From the NCBI GenBank assembly GCA_029783825.1, contig JAREIK010008083.1, positions 22,704 to 86,703 on the forward strand: DNA of 64,000 bases, given 5' to 3'. A model generated the notes under the pieces. The model searched no databases. It was not told the origin of the DNA and was given only the letters and a program-made list of their open reading frames with translations. This stretch comes from Sapria himalayana. Lineage: Eukaryota > Streptophyta > Magnoliopsida > Malpighiales > Rafflesiaceae. The translations under genes and the position numbers were made by a program. Shown here in pieces: positions 26,400 to 38,655 of this stretch (position 1 is its first letter; each line of letters opens with the position of its first letter).

Positions 26400-26640
26400 T
26401 TAATTATTTTATTTCTTCCATGTTCTAAAATAGTCTGTTGAAAATTCAATATTTGTTTTATGGATAAAATCTTGCACAATGATTGGTAAATGCAATATAT
26501 GTGCTGCAAAACTACATAATTCTCTGAATCAGAATTCTTCATGCATATTGGTAAATGATATATAATGGTCAGATATATAATTTTGCTAAATTAATAAGTT
26601 TCCAACCTTTGTATCATTTAAGTTTGAATTGATGTATATG

Positions 26641-26832
26641 TAGAAAATGAAAGAAGTGAATGATAAGATGAAAAAAATGAAGAATGCAATACAATAGGTG
26701 ATGACCTATATGGAGTCAAAGTTAGTAGCCTTGATAAAATAGATAGCACATAGAGTTCCAGCAGAGTATCCACACATGAGAACCTATCACTAATGCATCA
26801 TATGATGAGGATGATGATTTAATTTAATATAA
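26641..26832 (+). pseudogene. Transposase_24 (En/Spm TnpA-like) C-terminal exon remnant
   Basis: After an acceptor-like TATGTAG the + strand reads MKEVNDKMKKMKNAIQ, a stop, VMTYMESKLVALIK, a stop, then IAHRVPAEYPH. This is the coiled-coil tail typical of plant Ptta/En-Spm transposase proteins and matches the tail at 40020-40279 (MKEMNDEIKKMNDEMKEIN). Two in-frame stops make it a pseudogene. It implies that the surrounding element is transcribed to the right, opposite to the other CACTA genes in this window. Confidence 0.7.
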
Positions 26833-26989
26833 ATATATACCTATGATATATTTTAGTTTTAACTATGTAACTATTGTATAAGAATAGTTTATTAACTGCT
26901 TTTTCTTTTTGTTAATTTATATAATGTTTATAGTATATGTTTTTATTCAATTTAATATAAAAATTTAAAAATATGTAATTCAATATTTT

Positions 26990-27280
26990 GTAAAAAAATA
27001 AAATTGTGAAAATCACTTTGGAATTAAATTTGGAAGGGAATTTTCCATATCTAATTTAGCTAGAGAATTTTTTGTACATTTTCAATTGAAAAATAGTAAT
27101 TACTATTCTTAATTACAATCAAAAATAGCAAGGGAAAAAATATAATTAGATATGGAATTTCTGTCATTAAAAAATTTGCTAGGGAATTTTCTTTTTAATA
27201 TTTTATGAAGAGCACTTTAGATTGGGATAATTTTCATCAATAATTTGTCATTATTCTATTTCAACGATGGGAATATCCTA
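26990..27280 (+). mobile_element. CACTA-like subterminal region adjoining the GATA array
   Basis: The words GGGAATTTTC, TTTAGCTAGAGAATTTT, TAGCAAGGGAAAAAAT and TTGCTAGGGAATTTTC repeat in direct and inverted form, resembling the GCTAGGGAAAA subterminal family at 3930-5016. No TAGTG terminus is visible at the junction, so the element end may be deleted. Array C begins directly after it. Confidence 0.5.
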
Positions 27281-28262
27281 TATAGATAGATTGATAGATC
27301 AAAAGATATTTACATAGATAGATTAATAGATAGATTGATTGATTGATAGATATAAAGATATATAGATTGACAAATAGATAGAAATATAGATAGAAAGATA
27401 TATAGATAGATAGATAGATACAAATAGATATACAGATAGATAAATAGATAAATAGATAAATAGATGGATAGATAGATAGATTGATTGATTGATAGATTGA
27501 TATGTAGATTGATAAAAAAATTAATAGACAAAATGATAGACAGACAGATAGACATATTGATAAATAGTTAGGTAGATAGTTAGATAGATCCATAGATAGA
27601 CAAATAGATACACATATAGATAGAAAAAAAGATAGACAGATAGATAATCATATAAATAGATAGATAAATAGAAAAATAGATAGATACAAATAGATATACA
27701 GATAGATAAATAGATAAATAGATGGATAGATAGATAGATAGATTGATTGATATATTAATATGTAGATTGATAAAAATATTAATAGACAAAATGATAGACA
27801 GACAGATAGACATATTGATAAATAGTTAGGTAGATACTTAGATAGATCCATAGATAGACAAATTGATAGACAAAAAGATAGACAGATAGATAATCATATA
27901 AATAGATAGATAAATAGACAAATAGATAGATAGATAGATAGCGAGATAGATAGATAGATAGATAGAAAGACAAAAGACAAATAGATATATAGATTTATAA
28001 ATAGATTGATACACCGAGTGATAGATTGAAAGTTAGATTGATAAATAGAAAGATAGACTTATTCATAAATAGATAGGTAGAAATATGGATAGAATGATAG
28101 ATAGATTATTTGATTGATAGATAGATAGACATAATGATAGGAATATTGATATAAAGATTGATAGATTTATAGATAGACACAATGATAGGAATATTGATAT
28201 AAAGATTGATAGATTTATCGATAGATTGATAGAGAGATTGATAGATAGATAAGTAGATAGTC

Positions 28263-28308
<46 letters not shown>

Positions 28309-29858
28309 ATAGATAGATAGACAGGTAGATAGATAGGTAGGTAGGTAGGTAGGTAGATTGACAGATAGAAAAACATATAAATAGACATATAAATATATAT
28401 TAGATAGAGAAATAGATAGACAAACAGATATATAGATATATAGATATATAGATATATAGATATATAGATAGACAAATTGAAACATAGAAAGATAGCTAGA
28501 TAGATCAACATATAGATTGACCGATAGATTGCCATATAGATAAATAGATAGATAGATAGATAGTTATTTAGACAGATAGATAGATAAACAAATATATAGA
28601 CAAATATATAGATAGATTGATAGAAATATAGCTATATAGATATATAGATAGATACATAGACAGATACATAGACAGACAAATAGATAGATAGATAAATAGA
28701 TAGATAGAAAAAATGATTGATAGTTAGACAGATTGATAGATAGACATATTGATAGATAGATAGATATACAGATTGATAGGCAGATAGATAGTTGATAGAT
28801 AGTTTGATAGATAGTTTGATAGATAGAAAGATAGATACATATAGATATATAGATAAATATACAAATAAATAGAAAGATAGATAGACAGGTAGATACTGAG
28901 ATTGATAGATAGACAAATAGAAAGATAGAAATATAGAAAGAAAGAAATATAAATAGATAGATAGACATATAAATAGACATATAGATAGACAAATAGATTG
29001 GTGATAGATAGATAGGCCGATAGACAGATAGGTAGATAGACAGATAGATCAAAAGATATATATATACATATAGAGAGATAGAGAGATAGACAGATAGTGA
29101 GACAAATAGATAGATTGATAGATAGATAGACAGAAAGACAAATAGATAGATAGATATATAGATAGATAGATTGATAAATAGATAGATATATAGATAAAAA
29201 GATAGATAGATAGATAGACAAATAGATATATAGATTGATTGATTGATCGATATATAGATATACAAATAGATAGCTAGATAGCTAGATAGAGAGACAGACA
29301 GACAAATAGATAAATTGATTGATTGACAAATAGAATGATTGACAGATAGATAAATTGATTAATAGGCAAATAGATATATAGATAGATATATATATATATA
29401 TACTGATAGATAGAAAGACATGATAATAGATAAACAGATATATTGATAGATAAATAGACAAATAGATAGACTAGAAAGATAGACAGATAGGTAGACAGAT
29501 AGATTGATTGATTGATTGATTGAAAAATTTATTGACAGATTGATAAGTAGATAGAAAGACAGATATATAAACATATTTTTAGACAGATAAGTAGATAGAT
29601 AGATAGAGACAGAAAGATAGTTAGAGATAAATATTTATAAACTTATAGATAGACAGATAGATAGACATATTGATAAAAAGATTGATAAAAATATTAATAT
29701 ACAAAATGATAGATATTTTGATAGACAGATTTATAGATAGAATGATAGACTAGGATAGATCGATTGATAGATTGATTGATTCACAAATATATAGATTGAT
29801 AGATAGATAAATACATACACAGAGATATAAACAAATATATAGATAGATAGATATAGAT
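27281..29858. repeat. GATA satellite array C (GATA on + strand)
   Basis: 2.6 kb of GATA repeats. A 258-bp tandem duplication is clear: AATAGACAAAATGATAGACA occurs at 27523 and 27781 with collinear flanks, and a partial third copy runs to about 27930. A 48-bp duplication lies at 28124-28220 and a pure AT tract at 28265-28305. The right edge is contiguous with a CACTA terminus at 29859. Confidence 0.97.
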
Positions 29859-29974
29859 CACTAAAAGAAAAATTACAAATAGCTTGTAAAAATTTCCTAG
29901 CTAAATTGGAGTTTTTCTGTAGCTAAAGTGGATATAATGATGGATTAACAAGGAAACCATTCCCAATCTAAAGT
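29859..29974 (+). mobile_element. CACTA-type left end, split by hAT insertion
   Basis: The sequence starts CACTAAAAGAAAAATTACAA at 29859 directly after the GATA array and continues with TTTCCTAGCTAAATTGGAG and TGTAGCTAAAGTGG, subterminal words of the GCTAAAT family. After 115 bp it is interrupted by an hAT element and resumes at 33484 with GCTTGTAGCAAAAATT. The element lies to the right of 29859, which fits the minus-strand Transposase_24 gene at 39560-41060 if the two belong together. Confidence 0.75.
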
Positions 29975-30804
29975 ATATGTGTCAGACGTGTCGTGCTGGG
30001 CCGGCCCATCAAGGTTTTTGTAGGCCCAACCATGCTATCGTCCTGGGCTAGGCATGTCTACAGTAACCATGTCATGCTTGGCCCTGAACGATTTATTCAA
30101 GCAGAGCTCGGTATGGCTTGGTTGGCATGACTAGTTTTATGTCGTGCCTGGTCAGGCATGTACGAGGCGGTTTAAACAAATTTAATTTTTTTTTTATTTT
30201 TTAAATTTTTTATTTAGAATATTTAGGTAATTATAAAATATAAATTAGATAATTTTTAAAAATATTTATATTGTAAATTGTAAATATTTGAATAGTTATA
30301 AAGTTTATTTTTTTTTTGTTATTTGTTTAATAATGTTCTAATTAGATTATAATTTATTAGAATTATATTTTAGAATTTTAATGAAATTATTAAAAATAAA
30401 AATAAAACAAACACATTTTATTTAACAAAAATAAGAAAGTCACACTCACAAAGCCAATTGCCAAATGACCAAACTAAACCAAATACACTGTAATTAAAAA
30501 TAAGTACAAAACATCGAAATTAAAAATCAGAATCAAGCATAACTCAAAAGGAAAAGCATAACTCATAAGAAAAAACATAACTGTAACAAAAGTGTAGCAG
30601 TCGGCATATTGCAATCCGGCAATCATCAACCATCAAGCATCAAGTAGCAACCTCATCAATCATGCATTCTCATATCATTATCATCCTAAATCTCAATATC
30701 AATATCACTTTCACATGGATCATCATCAGCAATCAACTCCCCCGCATTCGCTGTAGTCCCTCTCTAGTCCTAGCACGATCCTTGATGCAAAACATTGAAT
30801 CCTT

Positions 30805-32537
30805 TCAATCTTTCATGCATACTAAAGCCTCAACAATATCTTGACATAATCTTCATCTCCTATCCAAAATCACATTCACTGTAATAGAAAAAGTAGTCTC
30901 CGATGCTATGCTCGACACCTGAGAAGTCAATAGATCCCATGCTATCTTAGATAGCAAAAGAAAGGTAGAGTCATATGATTTCCACCACTATAATATATCA
31001 AGATTCTTAGTATCAGACTGTGATAGGATTGAGTAGTAATCAGTATCTTAAGTACCGAGACAGCTCGCTCCTATTCGACGGTCCACCCTATCGTTTCTCT
31101 CTAACTAACTAAATGGAAAAATCATTATCTCTGAATATGGTATCAATATCCATACTCATAGCCTTAATACTACTATCACCATACGTAGTATCACAGTATG
31201 CAAAAAGGTTAGTCAACTTCTCGTGAATGAACCCTTCAGGCGAGTCTTCCAGGTTCATGCACGAGGAAATATAAGTCAAAACATTATATACCTCTTCCAC
31301 CTTAACCCTAAGGTCCATGCATGTAGCGAGACAATAAAGAGATGGAATGGTAGACCAGTACTTTAAATACTTGGTTTCCATCTCTGTAACTATATGGCTA
31401 TGTTTTAGATCAGCTCGATACTTACTAAACATGCTACTAATGTTGCATATGCACCTGAGTGCAATACAAGTGGTGGGAGTATAAACCAACGAACACATGT
31501 TCATGTCATAAAAAATCTTCAGGAATTTCACAAATTAAATTCCTAAAGCCTAGTTAGTGTCGTCAATAAAAAGTTCATCACTCTTACTATTGACGTAGTT
31601 AGATTCCACGTGTTTGTATCCAACACATGACACCAACATTAGGTATGTGTAATTCAAATAATGTCTCACATTCGCTTGGAATTTCTTCTTCTTAAGTTTT
31701 ACAGACAAACAGAGACTACCAAGCTCCAATTGTTTGCGAGGCATGCAAATATATTTTAGTGAGTTACATATGTTTTCCAAAGCGAGAAAACACACCTTCA
31801 CCCCCACAAGTAGAATCATGTTAACCACGTGACACATGTATCAGAAGTGGAAAATCTCCCTTAATGGTGCATCTCTATTATTCCTAACAAACATCTTAAT
31901 CGCTACTCCATTATTAGATGCATTATCGATTGTGATACTAAAAATTTTATTTTCAATTTTATATTCTCTAAAGATTTTTATCATACACTCAAAAATGGCA
32001 AGCCCAAGAATCTTGGAGAATCCTAAAATTTTTTTATTCACATGCCATTTAGAATCTACATAGTGGGCAGTGAGACATGCATAAAGATGCATCATCGTGA
32101 CTAGTACATATATCAGACGTCATGGACACCACTCTACTGTATACCATAAATTTATTAATTATTAATTATTTTTCTAACTTATAATATGTTAGTATGTCGT
32201 TCCAAGATGTGGACCTAGGAAACATATGATAAGTAGGCTGAAAATATGTCTGCATGATGCTCACTATCCTTGGATCTTCCAAAAATCTGATCAGAAGATC
32301 CATCAATGTGATAAGTTTGGTCATGCCTTCCCAACCCAACTCGTTATGGCATATGAACGGGGTACACTTTGAGACTGAACTAGATCCAGTCTTAAAAAAT
32401 GTAGAACTAAGTTGGGTTTGCCTAGGATCTAATGCACCATGTGTTTTGGTACATAATTCGGCATGCCTTTTAATATGTCCAGTCCCAAATACACTCTTAC
32501 AAGTTAAAATTTTTTTACAATATTTGCACAGTGTCAT
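30805..32537 (-). pseudogene. hAT transposase pseudogene (BED finger, hAT core, dimerisation domain)
   Basis: Read right to left from ATG at 32537. The first 123 codons hold a BED-type zinc finger (Cys4, Cys7, His25, Cys29 in CKYCKKIL..GTGHIKRHAELC) followed by an hAT linker region. Further pieces in shifted frames give HYVDSKWHVNKKIL and FSITIDNASNN (about 32080-31900, part of the hAT RNase-H-like core) and a CHVVNMILLVGVK segment (from 31837, corresponding to the RCCAHILNL motif). The region 31531-31109 contains KYLKYWS and CMDLRVKVE. The C-terminal dimerisation domain follows (about 31010-30805: WWKSYDSTFLLLSKIAWDLL, SSIASETTFS, VEALVCMKD) and contains an internal TAG. Frameshifts and stops show that it is inactive. 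It is the only transposase in this hAT element. Confidence 0.92.
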
Positions 32538-32869
32538 TTCTTCTTCCTCACCCCTACAATTTTTTTATTTTATTATATTAAAATGAGTCCAAACTATAGA
32601 AGTCCTCCTTGCTTTTTGTTTTTTAGATATTAGGGCTGAGACGATCAGAGAAACCAAAGTTTCAGCAACCTCGGACTTTTGTGTAAGATTTTCATTTTCT
32701 AAATTTAAATTAATTTTATTAGTATTGCATTTGTCATTTTTTTGGTTTTTTTAGACAAAATGATAGCTTAAAGAGTAGAGAGAGAAAAAAAATAGAAATA
32801 CCCATAAAGTAGTGTAAAGAAAAAACACGTGCACCAAAAATCGAACTTCTCAAGACCAATGCAAACACT

Positions 32870-32970
32870 AACTAAAGACGAGCCTGAGTTGTGAGTCCCT
32901 AAAAGCCGAGTCGAAATCCAGAGAGAGAGAATTTTAGGAGAGAGAGGTTTGAGAGAGAGAGAGAGAATGT
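32870..32970 (-). repeat. GA/CT-rich tract upstream of hAT transposase
   Basis: Runs of GAGAGAGA on + (CTCTCTCT on the coding minus strand) lie 330-430 bp upstream of the hAT start codon. CT-rich leaders are common in plant 5' untranslated regions, so this may be part of the element's leader or promoter; a plain microsatellite is equally possible. Confidence 0.5.
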
Positions 32971-33475
32971 GAGATTTTATGTTTTTGAAAAACAAAAAAA
33001 TTAGAGAGAGGGTGGGTAGCTTTTATAGAAAAAAATTTAAAATATTTTTTTTAAAAAGTATTTTTTTTTGAATTTTTTAATAATTTTTTTGGGGCAGAAT
33101 CATGTGGGTCGTCGGATTCTGTCCCATAGCCATTGGAGGCAAAATCCAACGACTAAATTTCAAATAATTTTTTTAAAATATTTAACTGTTGGCCGTAAGC
33201 CCGTAATAGGCCTTTGGGGTTGGGGTTGGTTCAGATTTGGGCCCGCCCAGTATCTAGATCAGTCAGGATGAACCTCAGCCCTTTGAGGTAGTACGGTATT
33301 GGTACCTCGGCTTGTGCCGAGGTACTGAGCCAACCAGGCGGCGGTACTGTGTCGGGCCAAGTACAGCTTGAGGCCCGATTAGACTCGGCATGACATGGCA
33401 TGGGCATAGACACGGGAAATTCCAGTGCCGTGCTTGGCTAGGCATGACACGAATCAGCCCATTTGACACCTCTAA

Positions 33476-33660
33476 TCCAAAGTGCTTGTAGCAAAAATTA
33501 AAGAGTAAATATTTTCCCTATCTAAATTAGCAATAAAAAATTTCATAGCTAAATTATCGAGGAAAAAATCTTTAGCTAAATTATCGAGGGAAAAATCTCT
33601 AGCTAAATTAGTGAGGGAAAAATCTCTAGATATTTTCATTCCAAAATTATTTTCACATTT
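33476..33660 (+). mobile_element. CACTA subterminal repeats, continuation after hAT insertion
   Basis: Tandem words of about 35 bp (TAGCTAAATTATCGAGGGAAAAATCTC and variants) are repeated three to four times. They continue the element end that begins at 29859, and rejoining across the target duplication restores a continuous sequence. Confidence 0.75.
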
Positions 33661-36600
33661 TTAATTTTTTACATAAAATTTAATTACATATTTTTATAAA
33701 AACATAACCATAAACCATTGTATATAATTAACAAAAAATAAAATCAATTAATAAAATATTTTTATATAATTTGTTACATAGTTAAAATAGAAACATAACA
33801 AAACTTGATTATATCTTATTCTTCATCAATGTATCTAATGACAGTGCATAAAGTATAATCTGTCTATGAAATTTACATTGCTTTCTCACCCCCACCTCCT
33901 CAATATCTACATACTACTCTAGCACCCAAGCATGTCCCTTCATGGCCATCATCATTGCTTCCTTTAGTTCTAGTCTATATTTCCTCTCCACCTCCAACTC
34001 CTTCTTCCTTTTATCTGCCAATGCCCTTTTTGTATCTAGTTGCTCTTCCAACAACACACTTTTTAACCTTGCGATCAGCTACATGTATGTATACTTGTGC
34101 ATGTATGTATGTGCATGTGCGTGTGTGTGTAAACATAGACACATGCACATTCATGCTAATACACATACCATCAAAGTCAACAGAAGGAAATAATCATGGG
34201 CTTAAAAAGACACATATAGGTCTCTCAGACATGGTCAGCATCTTCTAGTTCTTTGTCCTTTGGTACTTCACCTAGATAGAGAACATTGTTACACCTGCAC
34301 ATGGAGCATAACATACTACATTTTACCAACCAATAAAGAACAAAACACAATGTCGCTGATAAATAGTTAGACTAGTGCATGCAACACCAACTGCCACATG
34401 CAAGAAATTTCATACAATGAGATAATCATGAGCTTATTTTTAAATTACCGAATTAAGATTTCCCCAAGATTTTTAGTGAACTATGCATCAACATATTCTT
34501 CTGAGTTGCTCAGTTTCACGTATCATTTCATGGTTAATTATAAGAAAGTTAAAAAAGAGTTTTGTATGGAAATAATACATTTTAAATAAAAATTCCAAAA
34601 TATGATGCTTGTTTGAAAAATATTACCAAACTAGTACATCTGGAATAGCATGGAAATGGGCATCATTGTTAACGATAGTCATTGCCACGTTATTGAATTT
34701 TAAAAATCAAGATCTTCATCAATGTCTGCCTCGCTTGATGATGATAAATTCGGGCTTGAATTCGGGTTTGACACAAAATTCAATTTGGATTCGTTTCTAG
34801 TTTCAATATTGCATCTTGGCCATATAGATTTCTAAGTGAGTGGCCAAGTTAAGTTGGTGGTTTGATCAAGAGATGATGCATAAACTGAAGATGAAGAAGA
34901 TGAATTTAACTTGATGGTTTTCTCTGGATTGAAATGGAGAAGCCACTTGTGGCAAGATCTCTTGATTTGTTGAAGTTGACAAGTTCACTCTAAATCATGA
35001 TTAAAGAAAAAAAACAACTCATTTAATAGAAAGAAAAGGATATAGATACATTCGAGTATGATAAGGCCATATTTCATATTTAATAAAACAAATAGGCACC
35101 TTATCATTGCCCATTTTTTTATCTTTATACTGCAAGATCCACAACAATAAACTCGAGCAAGCATAACCTACAGAAATGAACTCATGGTTTCAAACTTAAG
35201 TTTCTTTGTCAAGGTTAATGGAGCAATTGGGGCTGCACGTTGTACTTTTTGTAAGTAATCTAGATTCAATATTTTGCCAGCCAGAGCCACTCATGTTTTG
35301 CTCCTACACCTATTTTTCTTCTTTTTTAAAATTTGTCAAATGCATAACTAGTGAAATATGAAGTGTTTATGCACGCTTATATACAATAGTTTACACGATG
35401 GTACATATGAATAGTGTGTGGGTGTATGTGTTTGTGCGTGCCTTTGTGGGTGTGTAGTTGAGTCATTGATGGGTAGCATATGTGACTGATATATCGCACT
35501 AGAAAAATTGAGAGAAAAAAGTAAAAAAAAAATCATTTTTCCAGTAGACATTAAGGCTAAGATTCAAGCTTCCAACTGGAACATTGACTGGATAAAGTTC
35601 CCAAATAATCTCTAGAGGGAGAAAGATTACTTTACACTTGATGTAAGTTTGGAATGTGGGGATTCCTATGATTCATACTTTTCCAGCCTCGCCGCCTATT
35701 CCTTAGATCAGACTTTGCACTCTGTGATAATGTACTCTAAAATGTTGTTACCTGCTTGCCAACCATAATTTGGCCAAATATCATAGACCCATTTAAGATC
35801 ACCACATATAAAACGACTCCTCTACTTGAATAACCATCTACGATGCACTTATGCTCCATAATTTTCTGATCAACATCTACTTTTGAATGTTTCCTCAAAG
35901 AGAATAGAGGAAATGTTACTAATCTAACCCATTTCCATTTTCTCCTTCACTCCTCTTACTACACTCTCTATGCTTGCCACACACTCTCTCTTAATCACGA
36001 TGTTTTTTTTTTCATCTCCAGCACATGTAAAACCCTCATCACATCTTCGGTCTTTGTCAGTGTTTCTAATGGTGAGCTTAAGTTCTTCCCCAATAATTCA
36101 AATTGACCAAAAGAAAGAAATGGAGGAGAAGAGTTGGGTGTGGTGAAAAGTTTTATGGATTCTTATGAATTCCCAAGAACTGGAGTGATATTTGCAACAA
36201 TAGCCATGGTTGTGGATGTACTTCTGGAACAAATATCCATGGATACGGCTTGCTTAACCTTGTTTTTCACTAAGTTGGATTCCACACTCTCCCGTTATTC
36301 CCAATGCCTGCATTTTAAAATTTTTAAAATTTAATAGCCGACATTCACAATATTACCTTTTATTTTTAAAATTCCATAGGGTGGCAATGACCATCGTTTA
36401 CAACGACACAAATTGTCATGTTGTTTCAAAACATATTAGTTTGGTAATATTTTTAAAACTAGCATTATATTTTGGATTTTTTATTTAATATGTATTATTT
36501 ACATACAAAACTTATTAGAAAGTGCCTAACAAAATGGAAATAAAAGTTGAAATACAACATGCTGCATGGTATTGAATTTTTTCACACTAGTAGGTTCATA

Positions 36601-38056
36601 TAGAAATCCACCGAAGCAAGGAAACCTAAAAGAAACCAAAGAAAAAAAATGAGAAAAAAATGCAATTCACAGGAAAAGAATACAAGGTTGCTCACCTTTG
36701 TATTCCATTCCCCACTTTAGTTTTACAATGACCGTCTTCCTAGTCAAGTTGTTAAGAAAAGGCTTGGGATTAATGGGGATGGTCTGCAATATTCAGTAAT
36801 AAAAAAATTAATGAACGGTGGTAAATTGCATGTATGCATCAGATATTTATCTACATTTACTTAAAATGCATAGGCATGTATTTATGCAATATACATGCAT
36901 ACATCATGAATATAGAATAACTATATGTGTCCAAACACACACACATGCATACACACATACACACACTATATTCCTATCTTCTCATATTTCTTTATCTTGT
37001 CCATATATTACACCTTTCTAGTTGAACTAAACTATTGATGCATGAAAATGATCATGACCAAGAATCAAATTTTTTTTCTAATCTACATTTCCCACGTGAT
37101 CTAAAATTTATTATTATATTTTTTGCTTGAGAAAACTATAAGAAAACTTTTTTTTTTGAAAATAAATGATTTTTTTTGAAAGAATATTTTATTGTTGTAA
37201 ATATGAATAGTTAATCTTGCTTTGATGCACGAGAAATTTAAAGGTAGTATTAATATCATTCATGAAAGCAAAAAATCTATGAATACTCGCGTACACAAAA
37301 AATTGTATCAAATAAGAAAACTTGATTACTACTTCATAGAAATTTTCTTTTAACCTCTTATTATCATCATCAATGAAATCTTATCTCAATACTATTTTGA
37401 ACAAACATTACTCTAACCATAAGAACATGAGTTCAATCAACAAGAATACTAAATCTACTTCTTCAGGATGCTAGTCAAATCACCTATCATTATGTTCGAG
37501 TAGATGTCTTACCTGCACTCCATTTCCATTATAATAGCCTATCCAGCTATTCTACACAACTTCATAGTTTCAATGCATTCAATTTGTCATGATGTAATCT
37601 GGTTCACCTTGATAAGAAGGGTCTACGCCCTATTCAAGCAACCAAATCAAATTAAAAACAAAAAAAACAAAAAAAACAAAAACTTTCACAGCTCAATGTT
37701 ATGCCAAGACTATTACGAACTCATTGAGAAATCAAAATCTTGCCTCTTGCTTGTATTTGAGGTTGCAGAGCATCTGATCAGGCTCATAAAATTCAGATTC
37801 AGCAACATCCACCTCTATGGGTCACATATGGCATTGATGTAGTTGGAATCGAGTCTTAAACCTTGTGAGCAATGATTTCAATAACACACAGTGTGAGTGT
37901 GATGGTTTTGATAACATACAGTGAGCATGCAAAGATTTGCATAGCACACAATTCATGGGTAATCGTGGTAGCTAGTGCATAGTGGATGCACTCCTTCTAG
38001 GAGTTTATAGCTCTTTCCAACACACACACCCGTAGAGTTTAGCTTTCCCTGTGGTC
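33661..38056. other. Unique sequence inside composite CACTA region, mostly unrecognised
   Basis: 4.4 kb of moderately complex sequence without a recognisable complete gene. On minus at about 34077-33927 an acceptor-like GTAG is followed by a 50-codon open coiled coil (LIARLKSVLLEEQ ... MKGHAWVLE, then stop), rich in Lys and Glu and reminiscent of a transposase or Myosin-like tail exon; this is only suggestive. TG/CA microsatellites occur at 34085-34170, 35400-35455 and 36925-36966. Short open frames at 36134-36334 and 37504-37842 show no known domain. Confidence 0.4.
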
Positions 38057-38323
38057 GCTTTTGATACCATGTAAAACATTAAATCACACAACATAAAATA
38101 AATATAATACACTTGCTGAATAACCTCATACAAATAATGTCCTTATATAACATGTTATTTTTATTAGGGCAACTCATAGGATAAATAATTTTTATTACAC
38201 TCTCGAAGTGTACCTCTGTGTGCTAGGCATGCCTCAATGTGTAAGACATGCTAATTCTTCTTCCAAAAAGCTATCAATAGAACAACGTATCAATTGATAA
38301 AGTAGAGAACATGACACCCAGCA
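38057..38323 (-). mobile_element. Ty1-copia-like LTR with primer-binding site
   Basis: On the minus strand a TG...CA-bounded segment (38323 to 38070) begins TGCTGGGTGTCATG and contains a TATA-like TTATATAAGG. It ends TTTTACA and is followed immediately by TGGTATCAAAAGC (rc at 38057-38069), close to the tRNA-Met primer-binding site TGGTATCAGAGC of plant copia elements. The 254-bp length suits a small copia LTR. The internal region would lie to the left, but no gag or pol similarity is recognisable and no second LTR was found, so it is a fragment. Confidence 0.6.
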
Positions 38324-38369
38324 AAACATAAGTTATATCACAAACATCGTGCTCATCAATAAGATAGTT

Positions 38370-38490
38370 ATATATAGTATATATGTACATATAATATTAT
38401 AATGTATATGTACATATACTAAATATATATGTACATATATACTATAGTATATATGTACATATATACTATAGTATATATACATATACACTG
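38370..38490. repeat. 24-bp palindromic AT-rich tandem repeat
   Basis: GTACATATATACTATAGTAT recurs with a 24-bp period (GTACAT at 38431 and 38455, with weaker units before and after). The unit is self-complementary and could form cruciforms. No gene is associated with it. Confidence 0.75.
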
Positions 38491-38655
38491 CAATATATAT
38501 GGATGTCTTATATATATTTAGAATAGCGGGTATAGATATAGATATAGAACAGCATGTTAAGTATTATCCCATTTATACTTCACAAAGAAGGCACAAAACA
38601 TCGCTATCAACATTAATAAGAAATGCAAATATTATTTAAATTTGTGAAAATATAT

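Larger units (their letters stand above)
29975..33475 (-). mobile_element. Complete non-autonomous-by-decay hAT (Ac-like) element with 8-bp target duplication
   Basis: A 3.5-kb element is flanked by TCTAAAGT (29967-29974) and TCCAAAGT (33476-33483), an 8-bp duplication with one mismatch, as expected for hAT. The right end reads ATTTGACACCTCTAA (rc TTAGAGGTGTCAAAT, the common plant hAT terminus TAGGGGTGTCAAAT with changes). The left end ATATGTGTCA is a degraded match. Both subterminal zones are GC-rich, with GGCCCG, GGCATGAC and GTGCCGTGC words, unlike the AT-rich surroundings and typical of Ac-like elements. It carries a transposase pseudogene on minus and sits inside a CACTA end. Confidence 0.9.
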
